Numbered from the stretch's first letter, positions 33,255-41,998 are shown. The stretch: DNA of 64,000 nucleotides from Streptomyces physcomitrii (GCF_012273655.1 NZ_JAAWWP010000016.1:1-64000); one strand, 5' to 3'. Numbers and translations: made by a program. The notes: generated by a model from the letters alone, not told the origin.

Positions 33255-33908
33255 ATGCCACGACCGCCACGCAAGGAGGGGCGCCGCAGTTACGACCAGT
33301 TCTGTGCCGCGGCCCGCGCGCTCGACGCCATAGGGGACCGCTGGAGCCTGCTGATCGTGCGCGAACTCCTCGCCGGACCGCGCCGGTACACCGATCTCCA
33401 CGCCGATCTGCCGGGCGTCAGCACCGACGTACTCGCCTCCCGTCTGAAGGATTTGGAGCGCGAGTCCCTCGCCACCCGCCGCAGGCTCCCGCCGCCCTCC
33501 TCCGCCCAGGTCTACGAACTCAGCCCGCGCGGACGGCAGTTGCTCCCGGTGCTGCGGGCCCTCGGCGAGTGGGGTGCTCCGGCCCTCACCGAACCCCGCC
33601 CCACCGACGCGGTACGGGCGCACTGGTTCGCGCTGCCCCTGCTGGCCCGGATCGAGGCCCTGCACACCGGCCCCGGCACCGTCCAAGTCGACCTGGACCA
33701 GGGCGAGTTCCATCTGCACCTCGGTACGGACGGCGGACCGGTCTACGGCGAGGGCCAGACGGAGGCACCGGCGGCCCGGCTCCGCCTCGACGCCACCACC
33801 TGTGCCGCACTCAGCCGCGCCGAGCTGACCTTCCCGGAGGCGGTGGCCCGGGGGCTCCTGGAGGTGGCGGGCGAGGGGGAGTTGGCGCGGGTGCTGGGCG
33901 GCGGCTGA
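33255..33908 (+). CDS. HxlR-family transcriptional regulator
   Basis: The 217-residue protein has an HxlR winged helix in residues 10-105 (LDAIGDRWSLLIVRELLAGPRRYTDL in pieces, then LKDLERESLATRRR and YELSPRGRQLLPVL). A C-terminal domain (about 120-215) resembling a small sterol-carrier/SCP2-like fold follows, a common actinobacterial combination that may bind a hydrophobic ligand. No ribosome-binding site is seen and the promoter places the transcript start at the ATG, so it is probably leaderless and autoregulated. Confidence 0.88.
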   Translation: MPRPPRKEGRRSYDQFCAAARALDAIGDRWSLLIVRELLAGPRRYTDLHADLPGVSTDVLASRLKDLERESLATRRRLPPPSSAQVYELSPRGRQLLPVLRALGEWGAPALTEPRPTDAVRAHWFALPLLARIEALHTGPGTVQVDLDQGEFHLHLGTDGGPVYGEGQTEAPAARLRLDATTCAALSRAELTFPEAVARGLLEVAGEGELARVLGGG

Positions 33909-33952
33909 GGCAACTCCCGCTCCCTGAGCCGCCGTTGAGCAACCCCCGGGGG

Positions 33953-34711
33953 CTATACGGTACGGAGCCCGACCTCGGCGCAGGCCCGGCGCAGGGTGTC
34001 GGGGCCGAAGGCCTCGGTGGGGCCGATGACGCCGGGAGCGAGGGCGGGGCGGGTGCTGAGGTGCTCGGCGGCCCAGGCCATGAGTTTGCCGGTGAGGCTG
34101 TAGGGGTTGGGGCCTTCGAGGTGGACCTCGGCGAGCGGGGCGCTGCCCGGGACGCCGCTGGAGGCGACCGCGACGACATACGAGGGGATCTGTGCGCGCA
34201 GGGCCGCGTCGGGGCCGCCGGGCGGGCCGAGCAGGAGCGGCCGGGTGAGCAGGCCGGTCAGCGCGCGGCCCCCGGGCAGGCGGGTGGCGGTGTTCGCGAC
34301 GGCGGACAGGAGCGAGAGGGGGCGGCTGAACTCGGGGAACCAGCCGTTGTAGACGGTGATGTCCTCAAGCGCGGGGAAGGTCCCGGGCAGGAAGAGCACT
34401 TCGGTGCCGGAGCCCAGGAACGCCTTCCTGCGGCGCCCGTGGACGGAGAAGTCGCGCACCCGGGAGGCGGTGCGCCCCTCGACCAGCCGCCGCCGGTGCC
34501 GGCGGGGCGAGGGCAGGGTCAGCCCGTCCCGCATGGTGGCCCGGGTGCCCTGGCTGATCCCGCGCCGGAGCGGGCCGTCGGCGAAGTAGCCGATGTCGAG
34601 CGCGCGGGCCGCCTCTCCCGCCTGGTCGAGGGCGAGGCTTCCGGCGAGGAAGCCGGGGACGTAGTCGTAGCCGAGGGCGGGCAGCATCACCGCGCCCGTC
34701 TCGCGGGCCGC
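33953..34711 (-). pseudogene. Saccharopine-dehydrogenase/trans-acting enoyl-reductase-like protein, N-terminus missing
   Basis: From about 34711 down to the stop at 33953 the translation resembles the C-terminal two thirds of saccharopine-dehydrogenase-like reductases (GAVMLPALGYDYVPG, DIGYFADGP, GGRALTGLL). The N-terminal Rossmann nucleotide-binding part of about 110 residues is absent: instead the sequence runs into a transposase fragment on the other strand. The frame stays open into the fragment by chance. The remaining protein could not bind NAD(P)H, so I treat it as a truncated pseudogene. Confidence 0.75.
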
Positions 34712-34928
34712 AAGCTCACCCGCGCCTACCGGCCGCAGACCAACGGCAAGGTCGAACGCTTCCACCGCACCCTGCTCGACGAATGGGCCTACCTACATCA
34801 CCAACGACGAACGAACCCAAGCCCTGACAGACTTCCTCCACACCTACGACCACCACCGCTGCCACACCGCACTCGGAGGCAAGCCCCCGATCAGCCGCGT
34901 GAACAACCCTGCCGGCCAATACACCTAG
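34712..34928 (+). mobile_element. IS481-family transposase C-terminal fragment, frameshifted
   Basis: RAYRPQTNGKVERFHRTLLDEWAY at 34721-34792 (read in two parts) is the conserved end of the DDE integrase core of IS481-type transposases, with the final catalytic Glu in VERFHRT. After 34796 the reading continues in another frame as ITNDERTQALTDFLHTY and then HTALGGKPPISRV to a TAG at 34926. The shift coincides with a tandem duplication CTACCTAC (34789-34796). No N-terminal transposase part or terminal inverted repeats are visible, so this is a dead remnant. Confidence 0.85.
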
Positions 34929-35635
34929 CGCACGGAACCGCCCACATCGGCCACGATCCGCTGCGCGAGCTGCTCGGAGGAGGAAGGGTTCTGCCCGGTG
35001 TACAGATTGCGGTCGACCACCACGAAGGGGCGCAGCGGGAGGCGTGACTTGGCGTACTCGGCGCCGCTCTCGCGCAGCCGGTCCTCCAGGAGCCAGACCG
35101 CCTTGCGGCCGAAGCTGTTGAGCTTCTCCTCCAGATTGGACAGGCCCGTCATCCGATACCCGGCGAAGGGCCACGAGCCGTCCTCGTCCTGCGCCGCGAG
35201 GGCTGCGGCCGGGGCGTGGCACAGCAGGGCGAGCGGCTTGCCGGAGCGCAGTACCCGGGTGAGCAGCGCACCCGAGACCGGGTCCACCGCGAGGTCCTCC
35301 ATGGGGCCGTGCCCGCCCGGGTAGAAGACCACGTCGAAGTCGTCCGGGTCGACGCTGCCGAGCGGTACGGGGTGGTCCAGCTGCTCCTGGATCGTGTCCA
35401 GGTACCGGGCGACCTCGCGCAGCTTGGACGGCCGCCCCGCGGTACGGGACATGCTGAGCCGGTCCAGCGTCGGGGCCTTGCCGCCGGGGGTCGCGATCGT
35501 CGTCTCCCAGCCCGCCGCGGTGAAGATCTTGTGCGGCATGGCGAGTTCCTCACCCCAGTAGCCCGAGGGGTGTACTTCACCGTCCTTGAGCGTCCAGCGG
35601 TCGGCCGCGGACACGACGAAGAGGACCTTGGTCAT
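34925..35635 (-). CDS. DJ-1/PfpI family protein (type 1 glutamine-amidotransferase-like)
   Basis: The 236-residue protein has the Hsp31-like DJ-1 fold: VLFVVSAADRW at the N-terminus, FYPGGHGPMEDL and the nucleophile elbow LLCHAPAAAL with the reactive Cys. Members act as glyoxalases, deglycases or chaperones. RBS GAGAGAGGAA precedes the ATG at 35635. Its stop codon overlaps the transposase fragment's stop (CTAG read on both strands). It diverges from a TetR gene across a 165-bp gap with an operator, so induction by a reactive carbonyl or xenobiotic is plausible. Confidence 0.88.
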   Translation of the reverse strand: MTKVLFVVSAADRWTLKDGEVHPSGYWGEELAMPHKIFTAAGWETTIATPGGKAPTLDRLSMSRTAGRPSKLREVARYLDTIQEQLDHPVPLGSVDPDDFDVVFYPGGHGPMEDLAVDPVSGALLTRVLRSGKPLALLCHAPAAALAAQDEDGSWPFAGYRMTGLSNLEEKLNSFGRKAVWLLEDRLRESGAEYAKSRLPLRPFVVVDRNLYTGQNPSSSEQLAQRIVADVGGSVR

Positions 35636-35759
35636 TTCCTCTCTCCCTTCCAGATGACGGTTCCGGCACCGGGCCCCCGACTCGTCATCGGCCGGGTGGA
35701 CCGGCCTCGCCGAGGTGGCGTGGACGCCCAGGGCGCCGTACTGCACCGTACGTCATTTC

Positions 35760-35774
35760 TGGCAGTGACTGCCA
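35760..35774. promoter_or_regulatory. Operator between DJ-1 and TetR genes
   Basis: TGGCAGT-G-ACTGCCA is a perfect 7-bp inverted repeat about 25 bp before the TetR start; a further TTGGCA and a -10-like GATAGC (35786-35791) lie between it and the ATG. The -10 is so close that the TetR message is probably leaderless. Confidence 0.6.
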
Positions 35775-35799
35775 TCCTTGGCACTGATAGCCTCGCCGC

Positions 35800-36423
35800 A
35801 TGAGGGAGAACAGCACGTCCTGTCTGCGCGTCCGGACCCGCCGGGCGGTGAAGGAAGCGCTCGCCGACACGGCCCTCGAACTCTTCGAGGCCTCCGGATT
35901 CGAGCAGGTCACCGTCGCCGACATCGCCAAGGCGGCCGGTATCTCCCAGCGCAGCTTCTTCCGCTACTTCGGGAGCAAGGAGGACGTCGTCCTCGGCGAT
36001 CGGATCCCGACCGCCGAGGAGGTCCTGGCGGTACTGACCCCGCACCTCGCCGCGCACCCCGCCTGGGAGGCGCTGCGCCTCACCGTCCGGTCCATGACGC
36101 AGCTGATGGAGGTGGAGGCGGAGGCCGAGCGCTGGAAGCAGGCCGTCCGCCTCATCTGCCGGACGCCGGGACTGCGGGCGCGCTACCTGGAGAGGCATCT
36201 GGCCTGGGTGGACGCCCTGGTGCCCGAGCTGACCTCCCGCACCGGCCCCGGCGGCGCGCGCGCCGAACTCAAGGCGCAGACCATGGTCAACACCGCGCTG
36301 AGTTGCTTCGACGTCGCCCTCACCCGGTGGTCCGACGAGGAGGGGGAGCAGCGCACACTCGCCGCCCTCGTCGAGGAGGTCTTCGGCTTCGTACGGATTC
36401 CCTCCGAGGAGGCGGGCGTCTGA
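35800..36423 (+). CDS. TetR-family transcriptional regulator
   Basis: The 207-residue protein has a TetR HTH at about residues 15-62 (FEQVTVADIAKAAGISQRSF then FRYFGSKEDVV) and a helical effector domain with two cysteines (residues about 127 and 171). There is no ribosome-binding site upstream and a -10-like GATAGC lies 8 nt before the ATG. Divergent from the DJ-1-like gene with a palindrome between them, it likely represses that gene and itself. Confidence 0.88.
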   Translation: MRENSTSCLRVRTRRAVKEALADTALELFEASGFEQVTVADIAKAAGISQRSFFRYFGSKEDVVLGDRIPTAEEVLAVLTPHLAAHPAWEALRLTVRSMTQLMEVEAEAERWKQAVRLICRTPGLRARYLERHLAWVDALVPELTSRTGPGGARAELKAQTMVNTALSCFDVALTRWSDEEGEQRTLAALVEEVFGFVRIPSEEAGV

Positions 36424-36628
36424 CCTGGGCGGTGCCCGGGTCGGCCGACACCTGAACCGGTAGCTGCCGGGTCCGGCCGGTGCGTGACCCGGCCCCGGCC
36501 CGGGTTGCGCTCGTCACACCGGGCGAGACCATGGCATGGGGGGGCGTTTCCGCCTGAGGGCGAAGAAACCTCGCGGCCGATCGGGCCGCGCGAACAGGGC
36601 ACGCACGTGTTCGTGACATGGAGTGAAC

Positions 36629-37603
36629 ATGACCGAGCTTCCGCCGCCTGTGACGCCGTACCTCGAACCCGCAGCGAAGGAGCTGGCCGAAGCGACCGAC
36701 CCGCACCCCCGGATCTACGAGGTGCCCCCGGAGAAGGGGCGCGACATCCTGCTCGGCCTGCAGACCGGCGAGGGTGTGCCCCGTCCCGAGATCGACGAGG
36801 AGTGGGTCGACGTGGACGCGGGCAAGTGGGGCACGGTCCGCACGCGGATCATCAAGCCCAAGGGGGCCGGCGGGCCGCTGCCCGTGGTCTTCTACATCCA
36901 CGGCGCCGGCTGGGTCTTCGGCGACGACCGGACCCATGACCGCCTCTTCCGCGAACTCGCCGTCGGCGCGGGCGCGGCCGGCGTCTTCCCCGTCTACGAC
37001 CGGGCGCCCGAGGCGAAGTACCCGACCCAGGTGGAGCAGAACTACGCGGTGGGCCAGTGGGTCCTTCAGCACGGCGCCGAACACGGCCTGGACACCTCGC
37101 GCATCGCCGTCACCGGGGAGTCGGTCGGCGGCTGCATGTCGGCGGTCTTCGCGCTGATGAACAAGGACCGCGGCGGGATCGACCTCAAGGCCCAGGTGCT
37201 GCTCTACCCGGTGGCCGACGCCGACTTCGACACCCCGTCCTATCTGCAGTTCGCCGAGGGCTACTACCTCACCCGCGACGGCATGAAGTGGTTCTGGGAC
37301 GCCTACACCACCGACTCCGCCCAGCGCGCCGAGCCGTACGCCTCCCCGCTCCAGGCACCCCTGGAGCAGCTGCGGGGCCTGCCCACCACCCTGGTCATCA
37401 CCGACGAGGCGGATGTGCTGCGCGACGAGGGCGAGAAGTACGCCAACAAGCTGCGCGAGGCCGGGGTGGACGTCACCTCGGTCCGGGTCGCCGGCATGGT
37501 CCACGACTTCCTGCTCCTGGACAGCCTGCGCGACACCCGCGCCGCCAACGTCGCCCGCAAGCTCGCCGTGGACGCCCTGAAGGCGGCGCTGCACGACGGC
37601 TGA
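36629..37603 (+). CDS. Alpha/beta hydrolase, hormone-sensitive-lipase family esterase
   Basis: The 324-residue protein has YIHGAGWVFGD (oxyanion-hole HGGGW-type motif with Ala in the third position), the nucleophile GESVGG (about residue 169), an acid in ITDEADVLRDE and a His in VAGMVHDF. This is the HSL/acetyl-hydrolase family acting on short acyl esters. ATG 36629 is preferred over a GTG 6 nt earlier because of GGAG spacing. A hairpin terminator follows the stop. Confidence 0.9.
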   Translation: MTELPPPVTPYLEPAAKELAEATDPHPRIYEVPPEKGRDILLGLQTGEGVPRPEIDEEWVDVDAGKWGTVRTRIIKPKGAGGPLPVVFYIHGAGWVFGDDRTHDRLFRELAVGAGAAGVFPVYDRAPEAKYPTQVEQNYAVGQWVLQHGAEHGLDTSRIAVTGESVGGCMSAVFALMNKDRGGIDLKAQVLLYPVADADFDTPSYLQFAEGYYLTRDGMKWFWDAYTTDSAQRAEPYASPLQAPLEQLRGLPTTLVITDEADVLRDEGEKYANKLREAGVDVTSVRVAGMVHDFLLLDSLRDTRAANVARKLAVDALKAALHDG

Positions 37604-37625
37604 GCACGACTGACGGCTGAGCGCG

Positions 37626-37655
37626 GCGGCCCGGGTGCGGCCGCGCCCGGGCCGC
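37626..37655 (+). terminator. Hairpin terminator after esterase gene
   Basis: Perfect 10-bp stem GCGGCCCGGG with CCCGGGCCGC and a 10-nt loop, 22 nt after the stop. Confidence 0.6.
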
Positions 37656-37805
37656 GCCACGCGACGTGCGGGCGGCCTCACGATCCGGGCCCGTCGGCGC
37701 CTCTCCGGCGCGGGCGGGCCCGGATGCTCCGCCTGTCCGGGCCACCGTCCGGCGCACCCCGGTCGGCCCGCCGGCGGCCCCTAAACGACGGGGGAGCGAC
37801 CTCGG

Positions 37806-37856
37806 TGTTGACGGTGCTTACATCCCCCTCTACGCTCATGTGTGCACCGTAAACAT
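37806..37856 (+). promoter_or_regulatory. Promoter with bipartite operator (site A) of the decarboxylase/aldehyde dehydrogenase operon
   Basis: TTGACG (37808-37813) and TACGCT (37831-37836) are spaced by 17 nt. The -35 lies in the arm TGTTGACGGTGCTTAC (37806-37821) and the -10 lies in the spacer before GTGTGCACCGTAAACAT (37840-37856). Read on the opposite strand the second arm is ATGTTTACGGTGCACAC, so the arms are inverted copies. Sites at 42032 and 47751 have the same design. Confidence 0.75.
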
Positions 37857-37880
37857 ACATGCGAGTCGGGAGCGCCGCAG

Positions 37881-38810
37881 ATGTCATCGCCCCAGCAGGA
37901 ATCCAGGCAGGAAACGGTCGAGGTCGACCTGGGTGGCCGCACGGTCACCGTCCCCAAGGGCGGTCTCTACGACCGCTACCGGATGGACACCGACCTCGAC
38001 GAGATCGCCCGCGACCCCCGCGTCAGCGGCGTGGACTTCTTCCGCGGGCTGCCCAAGACCCGGGTCGACTCCCCGATCGGGTCCACCCTCACGCCCAACT
38101 TCTACTACCGGATCTCGACCGCGAGGCTCACGATGCTCGCCCGCTCCCGCGACATCCGCTCCCGTCTTCCCGAGGAGCTGTCGCCGCTGGAGGCCGCGCC
38201 GGGTCTCGGCCTCGTCTCGCTCATGTTCTTCCGCTACGAGGTCTGCGACATCGACGTCTACACCGAAGCCGCGGTCGGTATCGCCGTGAAGCCCGCCCGG
38301 CACGGCAGGCTCGGCTTCGTCGACCTCGTCGCCGCGCTCAAGAACGACCACCTCGACTCCTATGTGCTGTCCCTGCCGGTGAGCACGGAGATCGCCCAGG
38401 TCCGCGGCCACGACGGCTACGGCTTCCCCAAGTGGGTCACCGGCCTCGACGTCGACATCGACGCCCGCCGGAGCACGGCACGGGTGGCCAACGACAAGGG
38501 AGGCACCGATGTGTCCCTCTCGGTGCCCACCCCGGCCCAGTCGGTCCACCCGAGCGGTGCCCATGTCTCGTCCCTCACCTCGTACACCACGATCAACGGC
38601 GCCTGGCACTCCACGCTGAGCCAGACCCATCTGCTCTCGGCCGGTACCGAGCGCCTCCCGCGCCAGGTCGACCTCCGGCTCGGGGAGGGGCGTATGTCCG
38701 ACGACCTGCGCTCGCTCAAGCCGATGAGGAACGTTCAGCTCGACGTCGTGACCGAGGGCCAGCTCGCCCTGCACATGCCGGTGCCCACCTCGGTCCCGGG
38801 CCGCAACTGA
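37881..38810 (+). CDS. Acetoacetate decarboxylase family protein
   Basis: The 309-residue protein belongs to the acetoacetate-decarboxylase-like superfamily, recognised from the repeated segments YRMDTDLDEIARDP, PNFYYRISTARLTML, MFFRYEVCDIDVYTEA and GYGFPKWVTGLDVD. Some members decarboxylate beta-keto acids through a Schiff-base lysine; others are cyclases or dehydratases, so the reaction here is open. ATG 37881 starts 25 nt after operator arm 2; an earlier in-frame ATG at 37842 lies inside the operator and is unlikely. It forms an operon with the aldehyde dehydrogenase. Confidence 0.82.
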   Translation: MSSPQQESRQETVEVDLGGRTVTVPKGGLYDRYRMDTDLDEIARDPRVSGVDFFRGLPKTRVDSPIGSTLTPNFYYRISTARLTMLARSRDIRSRLPEELSPLEAAPGLGLVSLMFFRYEVCDIDVYTEAAVGIAVKPARHGRLGFVDLVAALKNDHLDSYVLSLPVSTEIAQVRGHDGYGFPKWVTGLDVDIDARRSTARVANDKGGTDVSLSVPTPAQSVHPSGAHVSSLTSYTTINGAWHSTLSQTHLLSAGTERLPRQVDLRLGEGRMSDDLRSLKPMRNVQLDVVTEGQLALHMPVPTSVPGRN

Positions 38811-38828
38811 GGAATGAGGACCCCTGCC

Positions 38829-40430
38829 ATGGTCGCCACCGACCACACTCCTCTGACCGCCCCCGCTTCCGACCGGGCCCTGCCCGCCTCGCTGACCCCG
38901 GCCCGGATCGAGCGCCTGGCCACCGGCGTCACGGCCGCGCCGGGCGCCGCGAGGGTCACCACCCGCGCCCCGTACACCGGAGCCCCGTTGGCGGAGCTGC
39001 CGGTCTCGACGCCCGAGGACGTCGAGGACGCCTTCGTACGGGCGCGGGCCGCTCAGCGGGCCTGGGCCGCCACACCCCTGCGCGAGCGCAAGAAGATCAT
39101 GCTGCGCTTCCACGACCTCGTGATCGCCCGCCAGGACGAGGCGCTGGACCTGATGCAGGCCGAGAACGGCAAGACCCGCCGGGACGCCTTCCTGGAGGTG
39201 CTGGACATCGCGATCACCTCCCGGTACTACGCGCGCAGCGCCGCCCGGTACCTGGAACCCAAGCGCCGCCGCGGTGCGATCCCGCTGCTCACCCGCACCA
39301 CCGAGCTGCACCACCCCAAGGGCGCCGTCGCGGTCATCTCCCCGTGGAACTACCCCCTGAGCATGGCCGCCGGTGACGCCGTCCCGGCGCTCATCGCGGG
39401 CAACGCCGTCGTGCAGAAGCCCGACACCCAGACCGCGCTCACCGCGCTGTGGGTGCTCGATCTGATGCGGGAGGCCGGACTGCCGCACGGTGTCTGGCAG
39501 CTGGTGATCGGCCGGGGCAGCTCCATCGGCGGCGCGCTGATGGACAACGCCGACTATGTGATGTTCACCGGCTCCACCGCCAGCGGGCGCGTGATCGCCC
39601 GCGACGCCGGGGAGCGCCTCATCGGGGCCTCCCTCGAACTCGGCGGCAAGAACCCCATGATCGTCCTCGACGACGCGGACCTCGGCCGGGCCGTCGAGGG
39701 CGCCGTGGCCGCCTGCTTCCCCTCGGCCGGCCAGCTCTGCGTGTCCATCGAGCGCCTGTACGTGGCCGAGCCCCTGTACGAGCGGTTCCTCGCCGCCTTC
39801 GCCGCCCGTACGAAGCAGCTCAAGCTGGGGGCGGCGTACGACTACAGCGTCGATGTCGGCTCGCTGACCACCCCGTCCCAGCTGGAGACCGTGACCGCGC
39901 ATGTCGAGGACGCCATGGCCAAGGGCGCGACCCTCCTCGCGGGCGGGCGCGCGCGACCGGACCTGGGCCCGCTGTTCTACGAGCCGACCGTCCTCACCGA
40001 TGTCACCCCGGACATGACGCTCTACGAGCACGAGACCTTCGGGCCCGTCGTCTCGGTCTACCCGGTCCGCGACGAGGAGGAGGCGATCGCCCGGGCCAAC
40101 GCCACCGCGTACGGCCTCAACGCCAGCGTCTGGACCGGCGACGGGGCCCGGGGCCGGGCGGTCGCCGCCCGGGTGCACGCCGGCACCGTCAACGTCAACG
40201 AGGCCTTCGCCGCCGCCTGGGGGAGCGTCGACTCACCGATGGGCGGCATGGGCGACTCGGGGCTCGGCCGGCGGCACGGCGCCGACGGCATCCTCAAGTA
40301 CACCGAGGCCCAGACCGTCGCCCACCAGCGCGTCCAGGGGTTCACCGCGCCGCCGGGCATCTCGCCCGAGACCTGGGCGGGACTGCTGACCCGCGCGCTG
40401 AAGGTCCTGAAGGCGGCGGGCGTCCGCTGA
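38829..40430 (+). CDS. NAD(P)-dependent aldehyde dehydrogenase (succinate-semialdehyde dehydrogenase-like)
   Basis: The 533-residue enzyme contains the aldehyde dehydrogenase motifs ISPWNYPLSM, FTGSTASGR, LELGGKNPM (general base Glu) and SAGQLCVSIERLYV (catalytic Cys). The last resembles the GabD2-type succinate-semialdehyde branch. The C-terminus (about 470-533) is longer than usual and Pro/Arg-rich. ATG 38829 is chosen over 38814 because GAGGA has proper spacing only for the former. Gap of 18 nt to the decarboxylase gene. Together they may process a beta-keto acid to an aldehyde and then an acid; this is inferred. Confidence 0.9.
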   Translation: MVATDHTPLTAPASDRALPASLTPARIERLATGVTAAPGAARVTTRAPYTGAPLAELPVSTPEDVEDAFVRARAAQRAWAATPLRERKKIMLRFHDLVIARQDEALDLMQAENGKTRRDAFLEVLDIAITSRYYARSAARYLEPKRRRGAIPLLTRTTELHHPKGAVAVISPWNYPLSMAAGDAVPALIAGNAVVQKPDTQTALTALWVLDLMREAGLPHGVWQLVIGRGSSIGGALMDNADYVMFTGSTASGRVIARDAGERLIGASLELGGKNPMIVLDDADLGRAVEGAVAACFPSAGQLCVSIERLYVAEPLYERFLAAFAARTKQLKLGAAYDYSVDVGSLTTPSQLETVTAHVEDAMAKGATLLAGGRARPDLGPLFYEPTVLTDVTPDMTLYEHETFGPVVSVYPVRDEEEAIARANATAYGLNASVWTGDGARGRAVAARVHAGTVNVNEAFAAAWGSVDSPMGGMGDSGLGRRHGADGILKYTEAQTVAHQRVQGFTAPPGISPETWAGLLTRALKVLKAAGVR

Positions 40431-40525
40431 GGGACCGGCTGCCCGGCGGTCGCGGCACCGGAGACACATCCGGGTGCCCGCCGCCGGGCCGGTCGGACGT
40501 CCCCCGGCCGCGTCGGCCCATGTGT

Positions 40526-40559
40526 CACCCACGGGTACGCGACACCCACGGGTACGCGA
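40526..40559. repeat. Perfect tandem duplication of 17 bp
   Basis: CACCCACGGGTACGCGA occurs twice head to tail, followed by a partial third CACC. It lies between the aldehyde dehydrogenase stop and the terminator. Confidence 0.85.
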
Positions 40560-40587
40560 CACCTGGGCCCCTCCGGGCACATGAGCG

Positions 40588-40614
40588 AAGGCACCGCGTG
40601 GAGCGGTGCCTTTT
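40588..40614 (+). terminator. Rho-independent terminator (bidirectional form)
   Basis: A perfect 10-bp stem AAGGCACCGC/GCGGTGCCTT with a 5-nt loop and TTTT: the only classical U-tract terminator seen in the window. It ends the decarboxylase/aldehyde dehydrogenase operon and, given the A residues on the other side, may also stop the convergent old-yellow-enzyme message. Confidence 0.88.
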
Positions 40615-40735
40615 CCTGTGGAGTCTCCGCTTGCCGTGGCCTGTCCGCGGTTTCGTACGGTCGGCTTCCGCACGGTTCCTTCCGCGGATGGCCGGGCGGC
40701 CGGGGCCCCGGTGGCGGGGCGCCCGGCGGTGGCGG

Positions 40736-41998
40736 TCAGGCGGGCCGGGCGGCCGGGGCGGTGTCCCCCGCGGTGGGCAGCCAGGCGCGGTAGCGGCGCA
40801 GTGCCCTGCGCCGGCGGACCTGCTCGGTGAGCAGGGCGCGCGCCGGGTGGGTGCCCGGGCGGGGGTCGATGCCGCGGCCGAGGCGGCGCAGCTGGTGGCG
40901 GACCAGGGCCATGCTCGCGGAGGAGGCGAGGGCCTTGTCCGACCAGGTCACCGGCCGCAGGTGCCGGTCGGCCTCCCGGCCCTGCTGCCACCGGGCGGGC
41001 AGATCCGGGGTGACGGCGAGGGCGCTGCCCATTCCGATCAGCGCCACTCCGCTGTCGAGGACCTTCCGCGCGGTCTCCCGGCGGGTGATGCCGCCGGTGA
41101 GCATCAGCGGCAGCGGGCTGGTCCCGACCAGCTCCTTCGCCAGGTCCAGGAAGTAGGCCTCGCGTGCCTGGGTGCGCGCGTCGGCGGGGCGGCCGGTCAT
41201 CGCGGGGCTCTCGTAGCTGCCGCCGGACAGTTCGACGAGGTCGACGCCGAGCGGTTCGAGCAGCGCGATCACCTGGCGCGCGTCGCCGGCGTCGAAGCCG
41301 CCGCGCTGGAAGTCGGCGGAGTTGATCTTCACCGCGACCGCGAAGGACGGCGAGACGGCGGCGCGGACGGCGCGGACGGTGTCGAGCAGCATCCGGGCCC
41401 GGTTCTCCAGGGAGCCGCCCCACTGGTCCGTACGCGTGTTGACCAGTGGGGAGAGGAACTGCGAGAGCAGGTAGCCGTGGGCGGCGTGCACCTCGACGCC
41501 GTCGAAGCCCGCCTGTTCGGCCCGGGCCGCCGTGGTGGCGAAGCGGGTCACGGTGGCCTCGATCTGCTCGGGTGTCATCGCGACGGGGCGCCCGAAGCGG
41601 CTGCTGTGCCTGCCCAGTTCGACGCCCTTGGCGGACGGGCCCCAGACGACGCCGGGCATGTCGGCCTGGATCTGGCGGCCGGGGTGGTTGATCTGCATCC
41701 ACAGCTTCCCGCCGCCGGACTTTCCGGCCCGGGCCCACTCGGCGAACGGCTCCAGCGGCGAGGCCTCGTCGAGGACGACCCCGGCGGGGCCGGTCAGCGC
41801 CTCGGCGTGCACCATGACATTGCCGGTGATCAGCAGTCCGGTGCCGCCGGCGGCCCAGCGCCGGTACAGCGTGAGCAGCTCCTTGCCGGGCAGCTGGCCG
41901 TCGCCGGCCAGGTTTTCCTCCATGGCCGCCTTGGCGGTCCGGTTGCCCAGCACCTGCCCGGAGCGCAGGGCGAGCGGGGAGAACAGTTCGTCGGTCAT
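40736..41998 (-). CDS. Old yellow enzyme-type NADH:flavin oxidoreductase
   Basis: The 420-residue FMN protein has the OYE barrel: FSPLALRSGQVLGNRTAKAAM (start strand), MQINHPGRQ, FDGVEVHAAHGYLLSQFLSP (read in parts; His-Gly-Tyr active-site block), NTRTDQWGGSLENR and GMGSALAVTPDLP. It should reduce an activated C=C bond or a related substrate with NAD(P)H. C-terminal region after 365 is Arg-rich. It diverges from the TetR gene at 42095 across operator site B. Confidence 0.9.
   Translation of the reverse strand: MTDELFSPLALRSGQVLGNRTAKAAMEENLAGDGQLPGKELLTLYRRWAAGGTGLLITGNVMVHAEALTGPAGVVLDEASPLEPFAEWARAGKSGGGKLWMQINHPGRQIQADMPGVVWGPSAKGVELGRHSSRFGRPVAMTPEQIEATVTRFATTAARAEQAGFDGVEVHAAHGYLLSQFLSPLVNTRTDQWGGSLENRARMLLDTVRAVRAAVSPSFAVAVKINSADFQRGGFDAGDARQVIALLEPLGVDLVELSGGSYESPAMTGRPADARTQAREAYFLDLAKELVGTSPLPLMLTGGITRRETARKVLDSGVALIGMGSALAVTPDLPARWQQGREADRHLRPVTWSDKALASSASMALVRHQLRRLGRGIDPRPGTHPARALLTEQVRRRRALRRYRAWLPTAGDTAPAARPA

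Noticed and set aside
37842..37880. Upstream ATG for the acetoacetate-decarboxylase-like gene adding 13 residues
   Set aside because: The ATG lies inside the operator arm and only about 6 nt past the predicted -10 box; the ATG at 37881 begins the conserved protein.
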